NCBI GenBank assembly: GCA_023460875.1
Contig: JAEWOQ010000035.1
Span: 1-8,761 of the forward strand
Reading direction: 5' to 3'
Origin: Pseudomonadota bacterium
Lineage (GTDB): Bacteria; Myxococcota_A; Polyangia; Polyangiales; Polyangiaceae
Length of the DNA: 8,761 nt
The translations under genes and the position numbers were made by a program. Positions 1 to 5,469 of this stretch are shown here, one piece after another (within the stretch, counting starts at the first letter, position 1; every line of letters starts with the position of its first letter). The notes below the pieces were generated by a model. That model had not been told where the DNA came from. It saw nothing but the letters and a program-made list of their open reading frames with translations, and did no database searches.

Positions 1-235
1 CCTCTGTCACCCGCCTCTGTCACCGCACGGCCGCACTGGAGCGGCTCACCGCGCCGCCTCCGGGAGCCATCGCAGGCTCGTTCGGTCCCCTGGAGCGGCC
101 CCGCAGGGCAGCGCCTCGGCGCTCAGAGGGGGGCGCGAGCGCACTCCTCGCCAGCTCACGCGGTTCCACCGGCTCGGCGACGCGGGGAGTACGAGCTGGC
201 CGGCCGGTGTCGAATTCCGACCGTTGGGCATCCGC
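1..235. other. non-coding left edge, no supported gene
   Basis: I see no convincing gene here. The reverse-strand reading frame that crosses it has an Arg/Ser/Pro-rich translation with no recognisable motif, typical of GC-rich shadow frames. The first 24 bases are two near-perfect copies of a 13-base unit (cctctgtcacc repeated at 1-11 and 14-24). The region lies downstream of the SEC-C gene, which ends at 236, so it could hold that gene's terminator, but I found no clear hairpin with a T-run. Confidence 0.5.
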
Positions 236-1051
236 CTATACTGCGCAGCAGCGCTTGAACTTTTTCCCTGATCCGCACGGACAAGGCTCGTTGCGTCCGA
301 CACTCGCCGGGGAGGAAGAGACCGGTTCGGGGACGAGCCGTTGACGCGCCACCTGACGCATGCGCGCGAAGCGCTCGCGAAGCTTACCGGAGCCATGCTG
401 CTGCAACAGCGCGGCCCAGAGGTCCCTCAGCCGGGGATCCCCGGGACGAAACTTGTCCAACCGGCGAATCGAGGATCGAGCCGGCCCCAGCGGCTTGGGT
501 GATTCGGGCGACGAGAGCTCGATGAACTCGACAGTCACATCGTCGCAGGTGCAGCCGGGGCGCAGGCAATAGGAGTCCTCCGCCAGGTACATCGCACCTC
601 GAGCCGCGCAGGTGAGATCGAACTCCCCGGGGAACACGTCGTGCAAGGGAATCAGCCACGTGAGGTCTTCGGGCAGCGTGGGGGTGCTGTAACGCGGGTC
701 CCCCGCCTGGGCGCGCAGCCGCGTCCAGCGCTCCCGGAGCCACTCGCGGTTTCGCTCCTCGGCAAGCCGCGCAGCGAGCCACTGGGCGACGGGAGCGCCG
801 AGCGCCTCCGCGTCCAGCCTCGCATCTTCGCCACTCGAGGACGCTTCGCCTCCGCCCAGAACGCCATTGAACTCGAAGGTAGACTCACCGATTCGAGCTC
901 CCGGGCGGACGTCGAGGTCCATCCGATCACACAAGCACTCCGGGTTTCCGCACACGGCTGCATGTACGGCCAGAGCATCGAAGGCACCCATCCCTGGCGG
1001 CACGGGCAAGATCAAGGGCCGGCCGTCGTCGATGCGTCGCCCGCGGAGCAT
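236..1051 (-). CDS. SEC-C motif protein with two extra Cys clusters
   Basis: This 271-residue protein ends in a canonical SEC-C zinc-binding motif, GRNEPCPCGSGKKFKRCC (Cys257, Cys259, Cys268, Cys269). SEC-C is best known from the SecA C-terminus and occurs in many stand-alone bacterial proteins, where it binds zinc and often mediates contacts. Two more clusters with identical spacing, C-x4-C-x-C-D, lie at residues 34-42 (CGNPECLCD) and 162-170 (CLRPGCTCD). Each is followed by a short beta-like segment (DLDV and VTVEF), so the body looks like an internal duplication. A charged helical stretch at about 88-117 lies between them. I chose the ATG at 1051 because GGAAGG lies 11 bases upstream; a TTG start at 1087 would add 12 residues. 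There is no signal peptide or membrane segment, so it is probably cytoplasmic. It diverges from the antitoxin gene. The biochemical role is unknown; the family call is firm and the function is not. Confidence 0.85.
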   Translation of the reverse strand: MLRGRRIDDGRPLILPVPPGMGAFDALAVHAAVCGNPECLCDRMDLDVRPGARIGESTFEFNGVLGGGEASSSGEDARLDAEALGAPVAQWLAARLAEERNREWLRERWTRLRAQAGDPRYSTPTLPEDLTWLIPLHDVFPGEFDLTCAARGAMYLAEDSYCLRPGCTCDDVTVEFIELSSPESPKPLGPARSSIRRLDKFRPGDPRLRDLWAALLQQHGSGKLRERFARMRQVARQRLVPEPVSSSPASVGRNEPCPCGSGKKFKRCCAV

Positions 1052-1262
1052 GCGACGATCTACCTTCCACCCCCCCCTGCGCGTCAAGGTTGCCGCGCGC
1101 TTCTCACCTCAGGGAGGTGCGTTACCCCGGGGTTCCCGTCGAACCTATGACAGCGACCCGCGTGCGGCGGGCAACTCGGTGGGGGCGCCCCAGATCCACC
1201 CCAGGCCGCTGCTGGAGCGGCAACCCCCACCACAGATGCCAATCCAGACCAGGGGAGCTAGA
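1052..1262. promoter_or_regulatory. divergent intergenic region with two inverted repeats
   Basis: This 211-base gap separates the leftward SEC-C gene from the rightward antitoxin and must hold both promoters. It contains a 6-base inverted repeat with a 3-base centre (cacctc-agg-gaggtg, 1105-1119). A perfect 10-base palindrome (accccggggt, 1124-1133) follows five bases later. Antitoxins of this class often repress their own operon by binding such palindromes, so these are candidate operators; that is inference. I saw no convincing sigma-70 -35/-10 pair. A good ribosome-binding site (aggggag, 1251-1257) lies five bases before the antitoxin ATG. Confidence 0.35.
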
Positions 1263-1526
1263 ATGCCCCCCATGCAGGCGGACAAGTTGCGCGCAGAACT
1301 CCTGGCTCTTCCCCCGAACGAGCGTGCGGAGCTAGCCCACGTGCTCTTGGAAAGCCTGCACGACGAGGAACCCGATCCTGACGCCGAGGCGGCTTGGCTC
1401 GCCGAGCTCGACCGACGCGCCCAAGCCGTTGCCGATGGAACGGCCGAGCTCGTCGACTGGGAAGACGCTCGAGCTCGCATCACCTCTCGCCTGAAGGCGG
1501 CTCGTGAAGGTCGAACTTCTCGCTGA
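1263..1526 (+). CDS. addiction-module antitoxin (Unstab_antitox-like)
   Basis: This 87-residue acidic protein looks like the 'putative addiction module component' family (Unstab_antitox, TIGR02574 type). These are the labile antitoxins paired with ParE/RelE-type toxins. The hallmarks are visible: an N-terminal helix, LLALPPNERAELAHVLLESL (residues 14-33), and a toxin-wrapping half containing AAWLAELDRRAQAVADG (about 43-59) and ELVDWEDARARI (62-73). The start at 1263 follows a strong ribosome-binding site (aggggag at 1251-1257); an in-frame ATG at 1272 is the alternative. Its last 23 bases overlap the start of a toxin reading frame at 1504, the usual translational coupling of such pairs. That toxin is truncated after about 14 codons, so this antitoxin is now an orphan. 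It may still repress its own promoter or neutralise a related toxin elsewhere. Confidence 0.85.
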   Translation: MPPMQADKLRAELLALPPNERAELAHVLLESLHDEEPDPDAEAAWLAELDRRAQAVADGTAELVDWEDARARITSRLKAAREGRTSR

Positions 1527-1587
1527 AGCGGAGTGGGGGTTGCGATGCGCACCCTGGACGGGCACTTCTTCGACTTGGAGTGCCTGA
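1504..1587 (+). pseudogene. truncated ParE/RelE-type toxin, start only
   Basis: A GTG at 1504, inside the antitoxin's 3' end, opens a 27-codon frame beginning MKVELLAEAEWGLR. That is the typical N-terminal strand and helix of ParE/RelE-superfamily toxins (family members usually run to about 90-100 residues). After about residue 14 the translation (CAPWTGTSSTWSA) no longer resembles the family and stops at 1585-1587. The catalytic and ribosome- or gyrase-binding parts are missing, so no active toxin is made here. The break falls at about 1540-1550, where the next broken gene begins, which suggests a deletion or recombination junction. Overlap with the antitoxin and the recognisable first residues support the call; the fragment is too short for certainty. 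Confidence 0.6.
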
Positions 1588-2136
1588 CGGGGCTCACCCG
1601 GATCACCCGCGCCTTCCCGGACCTGCACGCCCCCACCGTGTGAGCCGCCTTCCGCCAGCTGGGCGCCACCGTTCGCAAGGCGCTCGGGGACCAGCCCCTG
1701 CCTCTATCGCCCCTGACGGAGGAGCTCCGCCGCGCCGCCCCAGACCCGGACGGGCGCGCTCCAGTGGTCGGATCCCATTCAGGGTGTCACCGCCGATCCC
1801 CGGAAGACCTTCGAGGCCCTGCGCACCCGGTACGTCGACCGCCACACGCGAGGACCCGACCTTCGCTTCAGCCGTACCGATGCGGACGTAGAGGACCGAC
1901 TGCTACGTGCCTTCCGCGCGCACGGCGTGGCGCAGCGCCTCCTGCCCCACGAGCTGCGCTCCCCAGCCCACAAGACCGTCTCCCGCGAGTTTCCGTCTCC
2001 CGACCGCAAGAACGCGCACGAGGCCGCCTCGGACGCCCTGAGCGCCTTCGCCGAGCAGGTGCGAGGCGACGCCGCCGTGTACCGCGAGGAGCAAGCGGAG
2101 GAGCTCGCGGGTGAAGCTCGAGAGCCACTGAGCTGA
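1533..2136 (+). pseudogene. broken gene of unknown function (stop plus frameshift)
   Basis: Two frames together read like one decayed protein. Frame one starts at GTG 1533 or ATG 1545 (MRTLDGHFFDLECLTG...) and hits TGA at 1641-1643. It continues in the same frame with protein-like sequence (AAFRQLGATVRKALGD...) to about 1761. A shift of frame at about 1720-1762 then leads into QWSDPIQGVTADPRKTFEAL and onward to a stop at 2134-2136. The final segment is charged and helical (KNAHEAASDALSAFAEQVRG, EEQAEELAGEAREPLS) and looks genuinely coding. I do not recognise the family. The first frame is the antitoxin's own frame, resuming just after its stop. The reading could be wrong if only the final frame (about 1762-2136) was ever coding. 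Confidence 0.45.
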
Positions 2137-2217
2137 TCTCGGGGGTCACAGCTACCCAACGCCGTCGCAAGATTCACATCGCCCCCCGCAGGCGCCCCCG
2201 ATCGCCCCAAGCCACCC

Positions 2218-2649
2218 TCACCGACAAGACACGCCAAGCCGCTCCAAGGAGCTGTTTGAGAGCATCGGCGTGCGCACCGGCCCGCAGGCCACACTGAGCA
2301 CGTTCATGCAAATCGATGGTCGCGTGAGCGCTAACACGCCCTGCTCGTCCATGGCGAGCTGATTGAGCACGTGCCGCCGCACGGGCGCGCTGCCGCGGTA
2401 CACGGAGTGGCCGCTCTCGAGGGAGAACTTGTGAATCACGCTGACGTCCCGCGCCGCGTCCGCCCGCGGCCAGGCATTGTCGGCGGACAGACCATCGGTC
2501 GCCACGTACAGGGCGCTCTGGGACGCGTACACGAAGCCCGGCTTGGTCGAGAGGATCGTGCGCCGCGGCGACCCGAGGGTCGAGAGCTGGAAGGACACGA
2601 GTGGTCCATGGCGGTGGGTGTTGACCGGGTCGGCCCCCGCTTGCCAGGA
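2218..2649 (-). pseudogene. fragment of a beta-propeller domain protein
   Basis: An open reverse-strand frame encodes a stretch resembling secreted Beta_propel-domain proteins (the PF09826 type), which are common in myxobacteria and other bacteria. The recognisable parts are SPRRTILSTKPGFVYASQSA, LYVATDG, VIHKFSLESGHSVYRGSAPV and HVLNQLAMDEQGVL. They match in order the family's propeller blade with its LNQF.MDE signature. Family members usually exceed 500 residues and have a lipoprotein or secretion signal; here only about 100 family-like residues remain. The frame is closed upstream by a stop at 2650-2652. Beyond MDEQGVL the translation (ALTRPSICMNV...) drifts away from the family. There is no credible start, so this is a relic cut at both ends. 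It abuts the start of the protease gene at 2656, so that gene was probably joined to old wreckage here. Confidence 0.6.
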
Positions 2650-2655
2650 TCACCC

Positions 2656-4446
2656 ATGCCCTGCGGTAATCACCCGAACCTCTCGGGTTCGTCGTGCGTG
2701 GACTGCGTCATCTCCGATCTGCTCGCGCTCGACCCTGGGGACAAGAAGGCCAAGACCACGCTCGCCGAGCTGCAGCGGCGCTTCGAGAAGCTCGACCTGT
2801 CCGAGGACCAGCGCGATCTGTGCACTACGCTCATCGCCCACGTCAACGGTCACCTGCTCCAGGGGGGGCTGCGCTTTGGTGAGCTCATCCACCCGAACCA
2901 GATCCGACGCGAGGATCGGCTCGCATACCGTGCCCGCCTGCGCACGATGGGCACGTGGATCGGGTTCTACGAATTTACCGTGCTAGCCGAGATCTACGGC
3001 GTGGGCTTCTACATTGCGATGCCCGCGAGCGCGAGAAATCGCTGGCGCCGCTACCCGATCGGCGACGGCCCCTACCAGCAGCACATGGTCTTGCGCTGGA
3101 ACGGGACCCACTACGACCTCGCCAAGCTGATGCCGGTCGTCAACAGCCACGAGTTCACGGCCGTGACCGCGCGCGACACCAACCCGCTCGGCGACTGCGG
3201 GCTCGAGGCGTTCTTGCTGCTGATCTTCCTCAGCGGGGCGGGACGCCCCACTGGCGGGCTGCGCCGGATGGATGCGCTCGATGTCCGGCACCTGTTCAAG
3301 GCGGCGGCGAAATGGGCGGGGCAGCAGGTCATCCCCGCCACCAACTACGATTACCAGTGCGCCATCCGCAAGCTCCGTGAGCTGCTCGCCGCGCAGATGA
3401 GCGACCAGCAGATCGACCTGTCGATCATCGCCCAGGGCGTGCTGCCCACGATGCGCGAGCTGCCGACCTGGCATCAGCTCATGCGCGTCGAGGAGGCCCG
3501 AAATCTGGTGCTCGAGCAAGAGCTCACGGCCGTCAGCGTCGGGGTCGTGGACAGCGGCTTCGACGTCGGGCATATCAAGCTGCGCAACGCCATCAAGCAG
3601 GACGTCGGGGGCCGAGACGCGGACCACGGGACCCTGTGCTGCGGCCTCATCGTGGGCGAGCCCGAGCCCGGGCAAGGGTACCTGGGCGGCGTCGCGCGTA
3701 ACGACGACGACTACAAGCTCCAGGTCTCTCTGATGGTCACCTCCTACGACCTCGATAGCGGCGCAACGAAGGACATCTCTCGCTGCGAGTCGCTGGTCGA
3801 GCGCGGGGTCCGGGTGTTCAACCTGAGCTATCGCGCGCTCGGGGAGAAGCTCTCGGTGATGGGCGAAGCGATCAACAGCTTGAACTACGACCTTCGCCAG
3901 CGTGGGCTACACGAGTGCACGTTCGTCGTCGCCGCCGGTAACGAAGGCAAACTCTATCCTCATCAGCTGAACGCGCTCGGCCAACATGCCATCGTCGTTG
4001 CGGCGACGAGCGTCCAGCTTCACAACGGCCACCATGTGGAGCGAGCCATTCGCGACTGCAACCGAGGTCCCGGCGTCACCGTATGCGCCCCTGGCAGCGG
4101 CACCGAGGGCAAGAACGATGGCCTGCTCAGGGTGATCAGCACCAAGCCCAAGGGCCGGTATGGGCCGCACACCAACACCTCGGCGGCCACGCCGATGGTC
4201 GTGGGGGTCATCGCGCTCATGGTCAGCGTCGACCCGACGCTCACGCCGGCTACGATCAGGGAAATCTTGTGTCTGACGGCCGTGAAGATCGATGAGGATG
4301 GTGGGGAGTGGAAGTCGGCGTCCTGCACGCTCAACAAGGCGCTGATCCCCAACGGCCTCGGCAAGCACCACTACAGCGTCCGCTACGGCTTCGGCCGAGT
4401 GGATGCAGAAGCGGCCGTGCGCGAGGTGATTCGACGAATGAAGTGA
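2656..4446 (+). CDS. OTU-like (permuted?) / subtilisin-like protease fusion
   Basis: This is a 596-residue multidomain protein. The C-terminal half (about 290-590) is a subtilisin-like (S8) serine peptidase: catalytic Asp299 (VGVVDSGFD), His324 (DADHGTLCCG), oxyanion Asn429 (VAAGNEG) and Ser509 (NTSAATPMVVG). The usual Gly before Thr-Ser is Asn507. The N-terminal half looks OTU-like but in swapped order. Residues 88-155 carry YRARLRTMGTW101IG, a helix FTVLAEIYGVGFYI, and HMVLRWNGTH152YDL. These match the OTU 'GTWGG..EL.ALA' and His-Tyr elements. NPLGDC181GLEAFLLL, resembling the OTU catalytic-Cys helix, comes after them. Residues 3-17 hold a C-x2-H-x7-C-x2-C cluster that could bind a metal. 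I chose ATG 2656 because AGGA lies six bases upstream; longer versions run over the propeller relic. There is no signal peptide or membrane span. The subtilase call is firm; the OTU call is inference. A self-processing effector or a conflict-system protease is plausible. Confidence 0.85.
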   Translation: MPCGNHPNLSGSSCVDCVISDLLALDPGDKKAKTTLAELQRRFEKLDLSEDQRDLCTTLIAHVNGHLLQGGLRFGELIHPNQIRREDRLAYRARLRTMGTWIGFYEFTVLAEIYGVGFYIAMPASARNRWRRYPIGDGPYQQHMVLRWNGTHYDLAKLMPVVNSHEFTAVTARDTNPLGDCGLEAFLLLIFLSGAGRPTGGLRRMDALDVRHLFKAAAKWAGQQVIPATNYDYQCAIRKLRELLAAQMSDQQIDLSIIAQGVLPTMRELPTWHQLMRVEEARNLVLEQELTAVSVGVVDSGFDVGHIKLRNAIKQDVGGRDADHGTLCCGLIVGEPEPGQGYLGGVARNDDDYKLQVSLMVTSYDLDSGATKDISRCESLVERGVRVFNLSYRALGEKLSVMGEAINSLNYDLRQRGLHECTFVVAAGNEGKLYPHQLNALGQHAIVVAATSVQLHNGHHVERAIRDCNRGPGVTVCAPGSGTEGKNDGLLRVISTKPKGRYGPHTNTSAATPMVVGVIALMVSVDPTLTPATIREILCLTAVKIDEDGGEWKSASCTLNKALIPNGLGKHHYSVRYGFGRVDAEAAVREVIRRMK

Positions 4447-4508
4447 TAGGCTCGACGCTCCTAAGCATGCTCTGCACGTCCACCCTCCTGCCCCACGGGG
4501 AGTGAAGC

Positions 4509-4548
4509 GCGCCGAGAACGTTGGAAAGCGACGCAACGGCCTCGGCGC
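4509..4548. terminator. strong hairpin between convergent genes
   Basis: Perfect 8-base arms (gcgccgag at 4509-4516, ctcggcgc at 4541-4548) enclose a 2x2 internal loop. A further 5-base pairing follows (cgttg 4519-4523, caacg 4534-4538) around a 10-base loop. It lies 62 bases after the protease stop and 81 bases beyond the end of the convergent winged-helix gene, the expected place for a shared bidirectional terminator. Neither side has a run of T, so a classical intrinsic terminator is not proven, although T-poor terminators are common in GC-rich genomes. Confidence 0.55.
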
Positions 4549-4629
4549 GATGACCGAGAGGAGGGGTATCCGCCACGGGCTCGCGCGAGGCTGCCTCCCT
4601 GCGGGACTCTGAACTAGAGAACCCGGTGA

Positions 4630-5046
4630 TCAGCCCCGACCCTTCGGGTAGTACCGCATCGCCCTCTTCTGTCCTTCCGTCTTCACCTTTCCTTCATCTC
4701 GGAGGAGGGAGAGAGGGCGCTGCACATCCTGCTTGGACATCCCGAGCGCCTCTTGAAGCTCTTCGGAGTTCACGCCGGGCTGTCTCTTGAGCACGGCTAC
4801 GATCTTCTCCTGGATCGCTTCGAGGTCATCGGCGGATCTTCGAACTCGCCTGCCCTTCTTGCGAGCCGGAGCGGCTGCGGGGGCGGACGACGCACGTCCT
4901 CCGTTGGGTTTGGCGACCGAAGCTCGCCGGGGCGGTCGTTCTCCGCCGAGGAGCGCGATCAGTGTGTCCCGGGCCTCCTCGGCCACGAGCCGCTGAATCT
5001 CCTCGACGAACCGTTCTACTGCTTGCTGGATCCTGTCTGACGCCAT
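4630..5046 (-). CDS. winged-helix DNA-binding protein with basic linker
   Basis: This 138-residue protein has three parts. Residues 1-34 form an amphipathic helix (RIQQAVERFVEEIQRLVAEE), probably for oligomerisation. Residues 37-72 are a low-complexity Ala/Pro/Arg/Lys linker with a very basic patch (ARKKGRRVRR, 61-70). Residues 73-135 look like a winged helix-turn-helix: EAIQEKIVAVLKRQPGVNSE, then LQEALGMSKQDVQRPLSLLR as the helix-turn-helix, then a wing, GKVKTEGQKRAMRYYP. The arrangement resembles small DNA-binding proteins common in myxobacteria. The start is ATG at 5044-5046; I see no strong ribosome-binding site. It converges on the protease gene and lies 49 bases downstream of a possible small membrane-protein frame on the same strand. 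A role as a local regulator or nucleoid-type protein is plausible. Its target is unknown. Confidence 0.8.
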   Translation of the reverse strand: MASDRIQQAVERFVEEIQRLVAEEARDTLIALLGGERPPRRASVAKPNGGRASSAPAAAPARKKGRRVRRSADDLEAIQEKIVAVLKRQPGVNSEELQEALGMSKQDVQRPLSLLRDEGKVKTEGQKRAMRYYPKGRG

Positions 5047-5095
5047 GCGGCTAAGTGCCTGTTAGCCCGGCGGACGTCAAGGCCGGTCGTCGCGG

Positions 5096-5323
5096 TCACC
5101 TATAGGGAGCCGTCATCGTATCCGGTAGGTCTGGCAGAGCTTCGGCCTCCAGCGCCAGGGGAAAGGCAAAGCGCGCGGTGACGGTAACAGCGTAGCTCAG
5201 GGCCGCAGTCACCAAGAACACGATGAGCTTGGTGCGAGCGGAGAGCAAGGGTGCGGACCCAGCCGCCAAGGCTCCGTAGGGCAGGACGCTGCCGGACGAG
5301 ACGGCGCTTTGCTGACCCGGCAA
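5096..5323 (-). CDS. possible small single-span membrane protein
   Basis: A 75-codon reverse-strand frame has one clear hydrophobic segment of about 20 residues (LIVFLVTAALSYAVTVTA, near residues 33-50). An Arg-Thr-Lys sequence precedes it, and an acidic tail (LEAEALPDLPDTMTAPYR) follows. The only start that uses the full length is TTG at 5323, and the frame is closed 30 bases further upstream by a stop. It has no homologue that I recognise. It ends 49 bases before the winged-helix gene on the same strand, so the two could be co-transcribed. GC-rich DNA gives chance hydrophobic frames, so this may be a remnant or a shadow. Confidence 0.3.
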   Translation of the reverse strand: MPGQQSAVSSGSVLPYGALAAGSAPLLSARTKLIVFLVTAALSYAVTVTARFAFPLALEAEALPDLPDTMTAPYR

Positions 5324-5469
5324 GGGACTGCGTGTCCCCGTTCGAGCGCCGCGTCAAGTGATCAAGCCTCCGCGCGGATGATCCGATCGATCGCGCGGCT
5401 CGAGTCGACAAGCCCAGGGTCTGGCTGGTTTCTTTCGCTCGAACGCGCGCGAGCCTATGCTCGCGTGCC
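5324..5469 (+). promoter_or_regulatory. upstream region of the glycosyltransferase gene
   Basis: These 146 bases precede the glycosyltransferase ATG and must contain its promoter if it is transcribed alone. I could not pick out a convincing -35/-10 pair or a strong purine-rich ribosome-binding site before 5470. The stretch is rich in gatc and cgcg self-complementary words (gatgatccgatcgatcgcgc at 5379-5398), which is common in this composition and not evidence of an operator. Confidence 0.2.

Noticed and set aside
1..24. Tandem 13-base repeat as a possible CRISPR or attachment site
   Set aside because: There are only two short copies with no spacer structure, and no cas or integrase gene in the window.
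46..396. Reverse-strand frame at the left edge
   Set aside because: It overlaps the 3' end of the SEC-C gene and is Arg/Ser/Pro-rich with no motif.
867..1262. In-frame upstream extension of the antitoxin by 132 codons
   Set aside because: It overlaps the reverse-strand SEC-C gene and does not look protein-like; the strong ribosome-binding site at 1251-1257 marks the true start.
1580..2294. Several overlapping frames on both strands as intact genes
   Set aside because: Only the bridged forward reading is protein-like; the others are Arg/Ala/Gly-rich shadows. It is better described as a pseudogene.
2371..2655. In-frame upstream extension of the protease gene by 95 codons
   Set aside because: It runs antisense over the propeller relic, has Arg/Gly/Pro-rich shadow-type composition, and ATG 2656 has a good ribosome-binding site and begins the Cys/His cluster.
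2983..3675. Reverse-strand open frame (230 codons) over the protease gene
   Set aside because: It is a shadow of the OTU-like region, with low-complexity composition and no family signature.
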